From NCBI RefSeq assembly GCF_036242395.1, contig NZ_CP108458.1:3720001-3784000 (forward strand): a DNA stretch of 64,000 nt, read 5' to 3'. Under the pieces are notes generated by a model. The model was not told where the DNA came from. It did not search any database and saw only the letters and a program-made list of their open reading frames with translations. A program made the position numbers and the translations under genes. Below are positions 28,407-37,364 of this stretch, piece by piece (positions within the stretch are counted from its first letter, which is position 1; the number at the start of each line of letters is the position of its first letter). Source of the stretch: Kitasatospora sp. NBC_01266 (lineage in GTDB: Bacteria > Actinomycetota > Actinomycetes > Streptomycetales > Streptomycetaceae).

Positions 28407-28742
28407 GTGCTGGATATCGTGCCCGTTCTTCTCGTCCTGGTGCTCTGGATCTGGGCGTTCATCGACTGTCTGACCACGCCGGACCACGAGGTCCGCCACC
28501 TGCCGAAGCTGGTCTGGATCGTGCTCATCCTGCTCTTCGGCGAAGTGCTGCTCGGACCGCTGGCCTGGCTGCTGGTCGGACGGCGCCGCAGCGTGCTGGC
28601 GCTCGGCGCCGCGCGGGCCGCCGCCGAGCCCGGGACCCGGCATCGGCAGGTGGCACCGGACGACGACCCCGAGTTCCTGGCCGCGCTCGGCCGGGAGATG
28701 GAGCGGCGCCGGCGCGAGGAGCCGGAGGACGGATCCGCCTGA
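28407..28742 (+). CDS. PLDc_N-type small membrane protein
   Basis: A 111-residue protein starting VLDIVPVLLVLVLWIWAFID, with a second hydrophobic helix (LVWIVLILLFGEVLLGPLAWLLVG). This two-helix region with CLTTPDHEVRHLPK between is the 'phospholipase D nuclease N-terminal' domain common in actinobacteria; the nuclease itself is absent. The C-terminal 45 residues are charged. The GTG at 28407 is preceded by GGGGGAG about 10 bases upstream. It is divergent from the UbiD-family gene. Function unknown. Confidence 0.75.
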   Translation: MLDIVPVLLVLVLWIWAFIDCLTTPDHEVRHLPKLVWIVLILLFGEVLLGPLAWLLVGRRRSVLALGAARAAAEPGTRHRQVAPDDDPEFLAALGREMERRRREEPEDGSA

Positions 28743-29171
28743 CCGGGATCCGGGATCGGCCCGAGCTCCGCGCCACCACCTGCCGTTTTGGTGCATCCCT
28801 ACGACTGACGGTACGTGGTCGGTACCCCTCGCCCACCTGCGAAGACCCCCTGGAACCCCGCTTTCCACCCCCTGCCCGCACCCCGATAGAACCGCTCTGA
28901 GCTGGGAAGTCGTCCCATCGAACAGTCGGCCGCCGATCTTGGCGTGCACTGGGCAAGAGCGCCTGCCGGAGGCGTCCGAGCTGCGGCCCGAACCGGCCTC
29001 TGAGCTGATTTTCTGTCCAGCCTCGACAGGTAAAGCCCTAGGACCTTGTACGGAACCAACGCCGAAACGGAGCGGTCCGGCCTCGTAGTGTCGTAGGGGG
29101 AGCAGGAAATCGCAGCCGGAGCCCACAGCCGACACCGACTGCTCGGTCGCTCATATATCTGGGAGTTCGAG
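28743..29171. other. Intergenic region upstream of the carboxylase beta gene (429 bp)
   Basis: No convincing coding sequence. It must contain the promoter of the carboxylase genes at 29172; the last 60 bases before that gene are less GC-rich (around CATATATCTGGGAG) and include the ribosome binding site GGGAG. No operator or riboswitch fold was recognised. Confidence 0.5.
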
Positions 29172-30758
29172 ATGACGGTGTTGCAGCAGGCCGCCGCGGG
29201 GGAACCCGCCGACGCGCGCGGCCGGGTGGCCGAGCTGCACGAGCTGCGCGAGCAGGTGCTGCGCGGTCCGAGCGACAAGGCGACCGAGGCCCAGCACGCC
29301 AAGGGCAAGCTGACGGCGCGTGAGCGGATCGAGCTACTGCTGGACGCGGGCTCCTTCCACGAGGTGGAGCCGCTGCGCCGGCACCGCGCGCAGGGCTTCG
29401 GCCTGGAGGCCAAGAAGCCGCACACCGACGGTGTGATCGTCGGCTGGGGCACCGTGCACGGGCGGACCGTCTTCACCTACGCGCACGACTTCCGGATCTT
29501 CGGTGGCGCGCTCGGCGAGGCCCACGCGCAGAAGATCCACAAGATCATGGACATGGCCATCGCGGCCGGTGCCCCGCTGGTCTCGCTCAACGACGGCGCC
29601 GGCGCCCGGATCCAGGAGGGCGTCACCGCGCTGGCCGGCTACGGCGGCATCTTCCAGCGCAACACCCGCGCCTCCGGCGTCATCCCGCAGATCTCCGTGA
29701 TGCTCGGCCCCTGCGCCGGCGGCGCCGCGTACTCCCCCGCGCTGACCGACTTCGTCTTCATGGTCCGCGAGACCTCGCAGATGTTCATCACCGGCCCCGA
29801 CGTGGTGCAGGCCGTCACCGGCGAGAAGATCAGCCAGAACGGCCTGGGCGGCGCCGACGTCCACTCCGCCGTCTCCGGCGTCTCCCACTTCGCCTACGAC
29901 GACGAGCAGTCCTGCATCGAGGAGGTCCGCTTCCTGCTCTCGCTGCTGCCGCAGAACAACCGCGAGATGCCGCCGGCCACGCCGAGCGACGACCCGGTGG
30001 AGCGCCGCAACGAGTCGCTGCTCGACCTGGTGCCCGCCGACGGCAACCGCCCGTACGACATGCGCAAGGTGATCGAGGAGATCGTCGACCACGGCGAGTA
30101 CCTGGAGATCCACGAGCGCTGGGCGACCAACGTGATCGTGGCGCTGGCCCGGATCGACGGACACGTGGTGGGCCTGATCGCCAACCAGCCGCAGTCGCTG
30201 GCCGGCGTCCTCGACATCAACGCCTCCGAGAAGGCCGCCCGCTTCGTGCAGATGTGCGACGCCTTCAACATCCCGCTGGTCACCATGCTGGACGTGCCCG
30301 GCTTCCTGCCCGGCGTCGACCAGGAGCACGACGGCATCATCCGGCACGGCGCCAAGCTGCTGTACGCCTACTGCAACGCCACCGTCCCGCGGATCCAGCT
30401 GATCCTGCGCAAGGCCTACGGCGGCGCCTACATCGTGATGGACTCCCGCTCGATCGGCGCCGACCTCTCCTACGCCTGGCCCACCAACGAGATCGCCGTG
30501 ATGGGCGCCGAGGGTGCGGCCAACGTGATCTTCCGCCGCGACATCAACGGGGCCGAGGACCCGGAGGCGATGCGCGCGCAGAAGATCAAGGAGTACAAGA
30601 GCGAGCTGATGCACCCGTACTACGCGGCCGAGCGCGGCCTGGTGGACGACGTCATCGACCCCGCCGAGACCCGCTCCGTGCTCGCCCACGCGCTCGCCAT
30701 GCTCCGCACGAAGCACGCCGACCTGCCCTCCCGCAAGCACGGCAACCCGCCGATGTAG
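29172..30758 (+). CDS. accB: Acyl-CoA carboxylase beta subunit (carboxyltransferase)
   Basis: The carboxyltransferase subunit of an acetyl/propionyl-CoA carboxylase, 528 residues. Signatures: NDGAGARIQEGVTALAGYGG, GPCAGGAAYSPALTDFVFMV and GGAYIVMDSRSIGADLSYAW, which form the two crotonase-like halves binding biotin and acyl-CoA. The enzyme supplies malonyl- or methylmalonyl-CoA for lipids and polyketides. The ATG has GGGAG 8 bases upstream. The epsilon subunit gene follows; the biotinylated alpha subunit is not in the window. The Asp/Ile specificity residue was not assigned. PccB is an alternative name. Confidence 0.92.
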   Translation: MTVLQQAAAGEPADARGRVAELHELREQVLRGPSDKATEAQHAKGKLTARERIELLLDAGSFHEVEPLRRHRAQGFGLEAKKPHTDGVIVGWGTVHGRTVFTYAHDFRIFGGALGEAHAQKIHKIMDMAIAAGAPLVSLNDGAGARIQEGVTALAGYGGIFQRNTRASGVIPQISVMLGPCAGGAAYSPALTDFVFMVRETSQMFITGPDVVQAVTGEKISQNGLGGADVHSAVSGVSHFAYDDEQSCIEEVRFLLSLLPQNNREMPPATPSDDPVERRNESLLDLVPADGNRPYDMRKVIEEIVDHGEYLEIHERWATNVIVALARIDGHVVGLIANQPQSLAGVLDINASEKAARFVQMCDAFNIPLVTMLDVPGFLPGVDQEHDGIIRHGAKLLYAYCNATVPRIQLILRKAYGGAYIVMDSRSIGADLSYAWPTNEIAVMGAEGAANVIFRRDINGAEDPEAMRAQKIKEYKSELMHPYYAAERGLVDDVIDPAETRSVLAHALAMLRTKHADLPSRKHGNPPM

Positions 30759-30825
30759 CGGCTGCGCGCAGTCGGCAGTCACCTGACCACTCGTCATCCG
30801 CAGCTTCCGGGGAGAGAACCCGATC

Positions 30826-31035
30826 ATGACCGTGTCCACCGAACCGCTCGTCCGCGTCACCCGCGGCTCCCTGTCCGACGAGGAACTGGCCGCGCTCACC
30901 GCCGTCCTGCTGGCCCGGGCCGCCGCCCAGCAGGCCACCGCGGCGCTGCCGGCCGTCGAGCCGCTCGCCCGCTGGCAGCGCCTGGAGCGCCGCCCGGTCT
31001 ACTACTCGCCGGTCAGCTGGCAGTGGGCGGCGTAG
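30826..31035 (+). CDS. accE: Acyl-CoA carboxylase epsilon subunit
   Basis: A 69-residue protein with the typical epsilon-subunit layout: VRVTRGSLSDEELAALTAVL at the N-terminus, an Ala-rich linker and a C-terminal WQRLERRPVYYSPVSWQ. The subunit stimulates actinobacterial acyl-CoA carboxylase complexes. It lies 67 bases after the beta subunit gene with GGGGAGAG before the ATG. Its last 23 bases overlap the 3' end of the convergent GNAT gene. Confidence 0.9.
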   Translation: MTVSTEPLVRVTRGSLSDEELAALTAVLLARAAAQQATAALPAVEPLARWQRLERRPVYYSPVSWQWAA

Positions 31036-31528
31036 TCGGCGACAGGCTCCGCACGGCCGCCGGCAGGCTCTTCTCGAACCAGTGGGACGCGTACTCGCTG
31101 TCGTTGTAGCGGGGGATCTCGCGGTAGCCCTGCCGGGCGTACAGCACCCGCGCCTCCACCAGGTCGGCGCGGGTGTCCAGGCGCAGCGTGGCCAGCCCCA
31201 GCTCGGCGGCCGCCGCCTCGATCGCGGTGATCAACCTGGCGCCGCCGCCCTGGCCGCGGGCCCGCGGGTCCAGATAGACCTTGGTCAGCTCGCCCAGCCC
31301 GGCGTCCAGTCGGCGCAGCCCCACGCAGCCCACCGGCGCACCGTCCCGGCGGGCGACCAGGAAGGCGGCGAGGCAGGTGTCGGGTTCCTCCGCATCGAGC
31401 TGGTCGACCTCCGCCTCGGTGGCCGGGCGCCGGTAGTAGCGGCTGATCAGCTCGGCCCGGTACGCCCGGAGCAGGGCGACGGCGTCCGGGTGGTCGGTCG
31501 GGGTGTGCTCGAAGGTCCAGGCGGTCAT
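31013..31528 (-). CDS. GNAT-family N-acetyltransferase
   Basis: A 171-residue acetyltransferase. The acetyl-CoA loop is read in VYLDPRARGQGGGARLITAIE, preceded by the beta strand LGELTKVYL; the last strand contains YARQGYREIPRYN. The substrate is unknown. The ATG at 31528 fits the family start, but its ribosome binding site is weak. The stop lies inside accE on the opposite strand (23-base tail-to-tail overlap). Confidence 0.85.
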   Translation of the reverse strand: MTAWTFEHTPTDHPDAVALLRAYRAELISRYYRRPATEAEVDQLDAEEPDTCLAAFLVARRDGAPVGCVGLRRLDAGLGELTKVYLDPRARGQGGGARLITAIEAAAAELGLATLRLDTRADLVEARVLYARQGYREIPRYNDSEYASHWFEKSLPAAVRSLSPTTPPTAS

Positions 31529-31569
31529 CCGGCCATGATGGCCCGGCCCGCCGCGGCGGGCACCCGGTT

Positions 31570-31974
31570 TTACGCGGCCACCAGGGCCGTGGAGCGGCCC
31601 GCGTGCATCAGGTCCAGGTGGGCGGCCAGCAGCTGCGGGTCCTGGGCCAGCCAGAGCCGCAGCGCGGCCCCGAGCATCGCGCAGCCCGAGCCGAGCCGCA
31701 CCCCGGTCACCCGCGCCACCTGCTCGGCGGCGGGCACCAGCAGGTCGGCCAGCGGCGCCGGCAGCCACACGGTCAGCGCGCAGGGGGCCGGCTCGGCCAG
31801 TGCGGCCAGCAGCCGGTAGGCGCGCGCGGCGCCGTGCAGGGTCGGCAGGATGTCGAGCAGCCCGTCGGCGACCACCTCGGAGAGGTCACTGCGGTGCCCC
31901 TGGGCGAGGCGCCTCAGCAGGGCGCGCTCGGCGACCGTGATGCGGACCGTCAGCATGAGCTCATCGCTGTCCAT
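31570..31974 (-). CDS. Hypothetical protein, possible ribbon-helix-helix-like N-terminus
   Basis: A 134-residue protein I do not recognise. Residues 7-45 (LTVRITVAERALLRRLAQ then SDLSEVVADGLLDIL) look like a strand followed by two helices, which might be a ribbon-helix-helix-like domain. The rest is Leu/Ala-rich and probably helical. The ATG at 31974 has GAGGAGG 8 bases upstream, so it is very likely translated. It sits 41 bases upstream of the GNAT gene on the same strand and may be co-transcribed. Confidence 0.65.
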   Translation of the reverse strand: MDSDELMLTVRITVAERALLRRLAQGHRSDLSEVVADGLLDILPTLHGAARAYRLLAALAEPAPCALTVWLPAPLADLLVPAAEQVARVTGVRLGSGCAMLGAALRLWLAQDPQLLAAHLDLMHAGRSTALVAA

Positions 31975-32136
31975 ATCGCGGCCTCCTCGCCTCCGGCATA
32001 CCGGCTTTGGTCCCGGTACGTCCTACTTTGTCACAGCCACTCATCCGCTCTGACATCTGCCCACTGCGCGGGCCATGACACCTCGCCAGGCACCTGACCG
32101 AGACGACGTCAGGTCGGATTTCACTGCTTCGCAGGT

Positions 32137-32170
32137 CGGGCCGCCGCCGGTGGCACCCGGCGGCGGCCCG
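32137..32170 (-). terminator. Hairpin terminator after ccsB
   Basis: Two 14-base perfect arms (32137-32150 and 32157-32170) with a 6-base loop begin 11 bases downstream of the ccsB stop. All pairs but none in the loop are G-C rich, typical of a factor-independent terminator without a U-run. It closes the cytochrome c maturation operon. Confidence 0.8.
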
Positions 32171-32180
32171 ACCGGGCGGG

Positions 32181-33344
32181 CTATCCCACGCCGGCGTACG
32201 AGTGCTTGCCGGTGATGAAGATGTTGACGCCGTAGTAGTTGAAGAGGAAGCAGGCGAACGCCAGCAGCGCCAGGTACCCCGCCTTGCGGCCGCGCCAGCC
32301 GGCGGTGGCCCGGGCGTGCAGGTAGCAGGCGTAGACCACCCAGGTGATGAAGGACCAGGTCTCCTTCGGGTCCCACTCCCAGTACTTGCCCCAGGCCGAC
32401 TCGGCCCAGATCGCGCCCGCGATGATGGTGAAGGTCCAGAGCGGGAAGACCAGGGCGTTGATCCGGTAGGAGAGCTTGTCCAGGGTGGCGGTGGCGGGCA
32501 GCCGCTCCCAGACCGAGGCCGCGGTCTTGAACGGACCGCCCGGCAGGCCGGCCGCCACCCGCTTGTCGTAGGCCTCGCGGCCCAGGTACAGCGCGGTGGA
32601 GGCGAAGGCCGCGTAGAAGGCGCCGCCGCAGATGATCGCGGTGGTGACGTGGATCCCCAGCCAGTACGAGTGCAGCGCCGGGACCAACTGCTCGTCAGCG
32701 GTGTAGAGCACCGTGGTGGCCAGGCCCAGGGTCAGGGTGGCGGCGACCACCGCCGGCAGGCCCATCCAGCGCACCGGCTTGCCGAGCACGAGCAGCAGCA
32801 GGTAGGTGCCGATCATGGTGACGCCGAAGGCGCAGGAGAACTCGTACATGTTCCCCCACGGGAACCGCATCACCGACAGGCCGCGGAAGAGCACCCCCGC
32901 CGCGTTGCAGACGAAGCCGAGCACGGTGAGCGAGATGGCGATCCGGCCGGCCAGGTCGCCCTTCTCGCTGGTGCCGGCCGCGCCCACGCCGTCGATGGCC
33001 TGCTCGTCGCCGCGGCCGCTGGTCACCACGATGGCGCCCTCACCGGCCAGCGCGGTACGGGTCAGCGTGGTGGTGCCGCCGTTGGCCGAGGCGACCGTGA
33101 CGGTCACCTTCTTGGCCGCCTTCGCCTCCTTGGCCGCCCGCATCTGCCCGGCGACGTCGGAGGCCGCCGCCGCGGCGGCCAGCGAGGCCTGCTCGGCGGA
33201 GCGGCGGGCGACCCCGCCCTTGCTGCCGAAGGTCCACTCAAACATGTGCGCGAACATGGCCAGTGCGTAGACGAACATGGCCGAGTAGATCAACTTGTCG
33301 GACAGGCCCGACAGCTGGGTATTGACCCCGATGGCGAGATTCAC
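32181..33344 (-). CDS. ccsB: Cytochrome c biogenesis protein CcsB (ResC)
   Basis: A 387-residue membrane protein of system II cytochrome c maturation, which delivers haem with ResB. The haem-handling WWD motif is read in WGKYWEWDPKETWSFITW near residue 325. About eight transmembrane helices are visible. Between the first helix and the second, residues 40-135 form a hydrophilic Ala/Lys/Thr-rich insert not essential to the fold. It follows resB with only 3 bases between. Confidence 0.93.
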   Translation of the reverse strand: MNLAIGVNTQLSGLSDKLIYSAMFVYALAMFAHMFEWTFGSKGGVARRSAEQASLAAAAAASDVAGQMRAAKEAKAAKKVTVTVASANGGTTTLTRTALAGEGAIVVTSGRGDEQAIDGVGAAGTSEKGDLAGRIAISLTVLGFVCNAAGVLFRGLSVMRFPWGNMYEFSCAFGVTMIGTYLLLLVLGKPVRWMGLPAVVAATLTLGLATTVLYTADEQLVPALHSYWLGIHVTTAIICGGAFYAAFASTALYLGREAYDKRVAAGLPGGPFKTAASVWERLPATATLDKLSYRINALVFPLWTFTIIAGAIWAESAWGKYWEWDPKETWSFITWVVYACYLHARATAGWRGRKAGYLALLAFACFLFNYYGVNIFITGKHSYAGVG

Positions 33345-33347
33345 CGT

Positions 33348-35168
33348 CTACTCCTTGGTTTCCGGGGCGGATGGGGTGGCGTCTGCTGGGGCGTCAGGCG
33401 CGATGGACGCTGACGGGTCGTCGGGGTCGCTCAGGTCGTCGGGGTCGTCGGGGTCGCTCAGGCTCTCGGGGTCCTCGGGGTCCTCGGGGTCGTCCGGGTC
33501 GTCCGGGTCGTCCGGGTCGTCGAGGGCCGGCGCGTCGTCCTGCAGGTCGACCGCGAGTTCGGCCAGCTCCTCGGCGATCTTCGCCGACTCACTGCGGGCC
33601 AGGCCCGCCAGCTCCACCAGGGTCCGGCCGTCCGGCGTGGTGACCGCGCGCACCCAGATCCGGCGGCGCTGCACCATCAGCGAGCCGATCAGGCCGAGGA
33701 TCGCCAGCACCGCGCCGGTCAGCGCGACCGAGTTGCCGGGGCGGTGCGAGACGCTGAAGCTGGCCCACTGCTTGTAGCCCTCGAAGGTGATCGAGCCGTA
33801 GTTGTCCGGCAGCGTCCAGCCCTGGCCCGGGGTCAGCTTGACCCTGGCCGGCTGCCCGTCCTGCTGCAGCTGGGTCAGGTGGCTCAGGTCGAGCTGGTAG
33901 ACGTTCTGCGGGACGCCGGAGTCGGTGCCGAGGTCGCCCTCGTACGAGGTGAGCACCAGCGCCGGGTTGGCGTCACCGGGGAAGAGCGAGCGCGGCCCCA
34001 TGTTCGCGGAGAAGCTGTCCGGGGCGGTCGGCAGGAAGAAGCCGGAGAAGCCGAGCTGGACCTTCTTGCCGTTCAGCTGTCCGTAGTCGCCGACCTTGAC
34101 CACACCGGTGGAGGTCAGGTTGGCGTCCTGCGGCAGGAACGGCACCGCGTCGTGGTAGACCACCTTGCCGCTGCCGTTCCTGACCGTGACCACCGGCGCG
34201 TAGCCGTGGCCGATCAGGAAGACCTTGCTGCCGCCGATCTCCAGCGGGTGGTTGACCGAGATGACGCCGGCCTTGGTCTTGGTCGGGTCGGAGCCCGTCC
34301 AGTAGTGGACGTTCGCGTTGAACGTGCGCGGCTGGCCCATCTGGTCACCGGTCAGCTGGTAGGTCGCGGTGAAGTCGTCCAGGTGGAAGCCGAACGGGTC
34401 CAGGTCGTTCGGCCCGTAGAAGGCCGACCCGCTGAAGTCGTCCATCTGGGTCAGCGTGTTGGTGTAGCCGTCGCCTTCGACCACCAGCTTGCCGCCGGTG
34501 CCGCTGGCCAGGCTCGCCCACGCGAAGCCGGCCAGCAGGGCGAAGAGCGAGAGGTGGAAGAGCAGGTTGCCGACCTCGCGCAGGTAGCCCTTCTCCCCCG
34601 CCACCGCGCCGCCCGAGATGTGCGAGCGGAACCGGCGCCTGCGCAGCAGCCGCTGGGCCGCCGCCACCGCGGTCTGCGGGTCGGCGTCGGTGTGCCAGGC
34701 CGCGTAGACCGGCATCCGGGTCAGGTTGGCGGGCGCGGCCGGCGGCTTGGCCCGCAGCACGCCGACGAACTGCCAGGTGCGCGGGATGATGCAGCCGGCC
34801 AGCGAGATGAAGAGCAGGATGTAGATCGCCGAGAACCAGACCGAGCTGTAGACGTTGAACAGCTGCAGCTTCTGGTAGATCGGGGTCAGGTCCTTGTGCG
34901 CGGCCTGCCAGGTCTGCGTCTGGAACGCGTTCTCGCTGGTCTGCGGGATCAGCGAGCCCGGGATCGCGGCGAGCGAGAGCAGGAAGAGCAGGATCAGCGC
35001 GACCCGCATCGAGGTCAGCTGGCGCCAGGTCCAGCGCAACCAGCCGAACACCCCTATGCCGGTCGGCGCGTCGGACTCGACCGGAGCGGTACTGAGCCTC
35101 CCGGCTGACGCCTCGTCGGCCGGCAGCTGCTCGCTGCCGGGTGTGGCCTTGAGGTCGGTGTCGCTCAC
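33348..35168 (-). CDS. resB: Cytochrome c biogenesis protein ResB (Ccs1)
   Basis: The partner of CcsB in haem export and ligation (606 residues). Three transmembrane helices lie near residues 52-72, 110-130 and 205-225, then a large extracytoplasmic domain, and a last helix (ALTGAVLAILGLIGSLMVQ) near residue 500. The final 60 residues are an acidic tail of repeated DPDD/EDPE units. The GTG at 35168 lies 2 bases after the ccdA stop; the longer frame is a ccdA shadow. It is part of resA-ccdA-resB-ccsB. Confidence 0.92.
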   Translation of the reverse strand: MSDTDLKATPGSEQLPADEASAGRLSTAPVESDAPTGIGVFGWLRWTWRQLTSMRVALILLFLLSLAAIPGSLIPQTSENAFQTQTWQAAHKDLTPIYQKLQLFNVYSSVWFSAIYILLFISLAGCIIPRTWQFVGVLRAKPPAAPANLTRMPVYAAWHTDADPQTAVAAAQRLLRRRRFRSHISGGAVAGEKGYLREVGNLLFHLSLFALLAGFAWASLASGTGGKLVVEGDGYTNTLTQMDDFSGSAFYGPNDLDPFGFHLDDFTATYQLTGDQMGQPRTFNANVHYWTGSDPTKTKAGVISVNHPLEIGGSKVFLIGHGYAPVVTVRNGSGKVVYHDAVPFLPQDANLTSTGVVKVGDYGQLNGKKVQLGFSGFFLPTAPDSFSANMGPRSLFPGDANPALVLTSYEGDLGTDSGVPQNVYQLDLSHLTQLQQDGQPARVKLTPGQGWTLPDNYGSITFEGYKQWASFSVSHRPGNSVALTGAVLAILGLIGSLMVQRRRIWVRAVTTPDGRTLVELAGLARSESAKIAEELAELAVDLQDDAPALDDPDDPDDPDDPEDPEDPESLSDPDDPDDLSDPDDPSASIAPDAPADATPSAPETKE

Positions 35169-35170
35169 GG

Positions 35171-35947
35171 TCAGATTCCGATCGAGAAGTTGCCGGTCAG
35201 GTACTGCAGCTGATTGACCAGGTAGGTCCAGCCACCGGTGATCAGCAGCACGCCGACGGCGACCAGCATGCCGCCACCGATCCGCATCACCCACTGGTAG
35301 TGCCGCTTGATGAAGCCGAAGGCGCCCAGCGCCCGGCGGAAGGCCAGCGCCGCCACCACGAACGGTATGCCGAGTCCGCAGCAGTACACGGCCATCAGGA
35401 ACGCGCCGCGCCCGGCACTCGCCTGGGTGAAGGAGAGCGCCTGCAGCGAGCCCATGGTCGGCCCGATGCACGGCGTCCAGCCGACCCCGAAGACCACGCC
35501 CAGCGCCGGGGCGCCGAGCAGCCCGACCACCGGGCGGCGGTGCGAGCGGATCTCCCGGGTGCTGAAGCCCGGCAGCAGGCCCATGAAGGCCAGGCCCATC
35601 AGCACGGTCAGCGCGCCGAGCACCTCGCTGATGCCGCGGCTGTGCTCCTGCAGGGTGTTGCCGAAGTAGCCGAAGAGCGCACCGCCGGAGATGAAGACGG
35701 CGGAGAAGCCGAGGATGAAGAGCAGCGAGCCGGCCAGGATCCGCCCGCGCCGCCGGCCCTGGGCGTCCGCCAGGTCGGCGGCGGAGAAGCCGGTGACGTA
35801 CGAGAGGTAGCCCGGCACCAGCGGCAGCACGCACGGCGAGAAGAAGGAGAGCAGCCCGGCCGCGACGGCCACCGGGACGGCGAGCAGCAGCGGGCCGCTC
35901 TGCACCGTCTGGTTGTTCTCCCCGAAAGCGAGCAGCGCGCTGGTCAC
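35171..35947 (-). CDS. ccdA: Thiol-disulfide membrane transporter CcdA
   Basis: A 258-residue DsbD/CcdA-type protein with six transmembrane helices that moves reducing equivalents across the membrane to ResA. The two redox cysteines are seen in SFFSPCVLPLVPGYLSYV and in GVGWTPCIGPTMG. The GTG at 35947 overlaps the resA stop by 4 bases, which fixes the start. It completes the chain cytoplasmic thioredoxin, CcdA, ResA, apocytochrome c. Confidence 0.92.
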   Translation of the reverse strand: MTSALLAFGENNQTVQSGPLLLAVPVAVAAGLLSFFSPCVLPLVPGYLSYVTGFSAADLADAQGRRRGRILAGSLLFILGFSAVFISGGALFGYFGNTLQEHSRGISEVLGALTVLMGLAFMGLLPGFSTREIRSHRRPVVGLLGAPALGVVFGVGWTPCIGPTMGSLQALSFTQASAGRGAFLMAVYCCGLGIPFVVAALAFRRALGAFGFIKRHYQWVMRIGGGMLVAVGVLLITGGWTYLVNQLQYLTGNFSIGI

Positions 35948-36546
35948 GAGTGCTGCTCCGCCAGCAGCGGCGTGAGCATGGCGTCCAGGTCGTAGGTCGA
36001 CAGCGGCTTCATCGCGCGGGCGGCCAGCCGGCCCTGGCGGTCGACCACCATCGTGGTCGGCACGGACTGCGGGTTGAGGGCGCCCTTGGGGAACTTGAGG
36101 ATCTGGGTGCCGTCCGGGTCGTAGATGCTCGGGTAGCTGATGCCCTGGTTCAGCTCGAACTGGCGGGCGTTGGTGGGGTCGGTGTCCCGGGTGTTGATGC
36201 CGAGGAACTGCACGCCCTGGTCCTTGTACTTCTCGTAGGACTGCTCCAGGCCCTTGGCCTCCTCCCGGCACGGTGAGCACCAGGAGCCCCAGATGTTGAT
36301 CACGACGATCTTGCCCGCGTAGTCGGAGAGCGCCTGCTGCTTGCCCTCCAGGTCGGTCCCCGAGATCGCCGGAGCCGGCTTGCGGGCGGCCACCGGCACG
36401 GTGTCGAGCCCGCCGCTGCCGGAGACGAACCCGGCCTGCGCGTCACCGCTGCCGCCCGACCCCGTCGAGCTGCATCCGGCAAGGGCGAGGACGGCTGCCG
36501 CAGCGGTGAGGAGCGCGGCCATGCGGAAGCGGGGCGTACCAGACAT
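35944..36546 (-). CDS. resA: ResA/TlpA-like thiol-disulfide oxidoreductase, lipoprotein
   Basis: A 200-residue extracytoplasmic thioredoxin-like protein that reduces apocytochrome c haem-binding cysteines. The lipobox LAGC follows a hydrophobic signal (residues 8-24), so the protein is probably lipid-anchored. The active site WGSWCSPCREE is near residue 93 and the cis-proline loop is in SVPTTMVV. The ATG at 36546 lacks a clear ribosome binding site. A large hairpin (36566-36619) lies just upstream. Confidence 0.9.
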   Translation of the reverse strand: MSGTPRFRMAALLTAAAAVLALAGCSSTGSGGSGDAQAGFVSGSGGLDTVPVAARKPAPAISGTDLEGKQQALSDYAGKIVVINIWGSWCSPCREEAKGLEQSYEKYKDQGVQFLGINTRDTDPTNARQFELNQGISYPSIYDPDGTQILKFPKGALNPQSVPTTMVVDRQGRLAARAMKPLSTYDLDAMLTPLLAEQHS

Positions 36547-36565
36547 GTGAAAAGTTTCGCATGGC

Positions 36566-36619
36566 AGTTCAGAGGCTTTGAGGGGGGTCGGCAGTTGCGT
36601 GTCGACCCCCCGCTGAACT
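36566..36619 (-). terminator. Two-part hairpin between phosphatase gene and resA
   Basis: Inner arms GGGGGGTCG (36582-36590) and CGACCCCCC (36603-36611) and outer arms AGTTCAG (36566-36572) and CTGAACT (36613-36619) form a bulged stem. It lies between the histidine phosphatase stop (36663) and the resA start (36546), so it either ends the hemL transcript or modulates read-through into the ccs operon. Confidence 0.7.
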
Positions 36620-36662
36620 GGCCTTGTAAAGATCCTTTAAGCGCTGAATGAGAGCGGAAAAG

Positions 36663-37364
36663 TTAGGCCCCGAAGCTCTTTCCGACCGGCTTGTCGCCCT
36701 TCTTGCCCTGACCCACCAGGTGGGCCGGCAGCAGGTCGCGGGCCGGCTCGCTGTAGCCGACCGAGACCAGCTTGTCGCCCTCGTAGGTGAAGCTGGTCAC
36801 CGAGGCGAGCGAGCACTGCCGCTTGCGCGGGTCGTGCCAGAGCCGGCGCTTCTCGGCGAACGAGCGGGCCGTCCAGACCGGCAGCTGGTGGCTGACCGCC
36901 ACCGCCTCGTGCCCGCGCGCCGCGTCCCGGGCGGCGGCCAGCGCGCCCATCATCCGCACCGCGATCTCGACGTACGGCTCGCCCCAGGAGGGGCGGAACG
37001 GGTTGGTCAGGTGCTTCCAGTAGCGCGGGTTGCGCAGCGAGCCGTCGCCGACCCCGAAGGTCTTGCCCTCGAAGACGTTGTCCGCCTCGATCAGCCGGTC
37101 GTCCGCGGCGACGGTCAGCCCGTGCGTCTTGGCGGTCGGCTCGGCGGTCTCCTGGGCGCGCTCCAGCGGCGAGGCGACCACGTAGGTGATGTCCCGGCCG
37201 GCCAGGTGCTCGGCGACCCGGTCGGCCATCTGCCGGCCCAGCTCGGAGAGGTGGAAGTCGGGCAGCCGCCCGTAGAGCACGCCCTGCGGGTTGTGCACCT
37301 CGCCGTGCCGCACCAGGTGGACGACGGTGATCTCGGGGGTGGCCCCCGGGGTGTTCGTGCTCAT
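36663..37364 (-). CDS. Histidine phosphatase (phosphoglycerate-mutase-like) family protein
   Basis: A 233-residue branch-1 histidine phosphatase. The catalytic RHG is in [19 protein letters not shown] and the second His in [18 protein letters not shown]. Residues for phosphoglycerate mutase are not specific, so it is probably a general phosphatase. The ATG overlaps the hemL stop (ATGA), indicating translational coupling with hemL. A link to haem synthesis is suggested by context only. Confidence 0.88.
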   Translation of the reverse strand: MSTNTPGATPEITVVHLVRHGEVHNPQGVLYGRLPDFHLSELGRQMADRVAEHLAGRDITYVVASPLERAQETAEPTAKTHGLTVAADDRLIEADNVFEGKTFGVGDGSLRNPRYWKHLTNPFRPSWGEPYVEIAVRMMGALAAARDAARGHEAVAVSHQLPVWTARSFAEKRRLWHDPRKRQCSLASVTSFTYEGDKLVSVGYSEPARDLLPAHLVGQGKKGDKPVGKSFGA

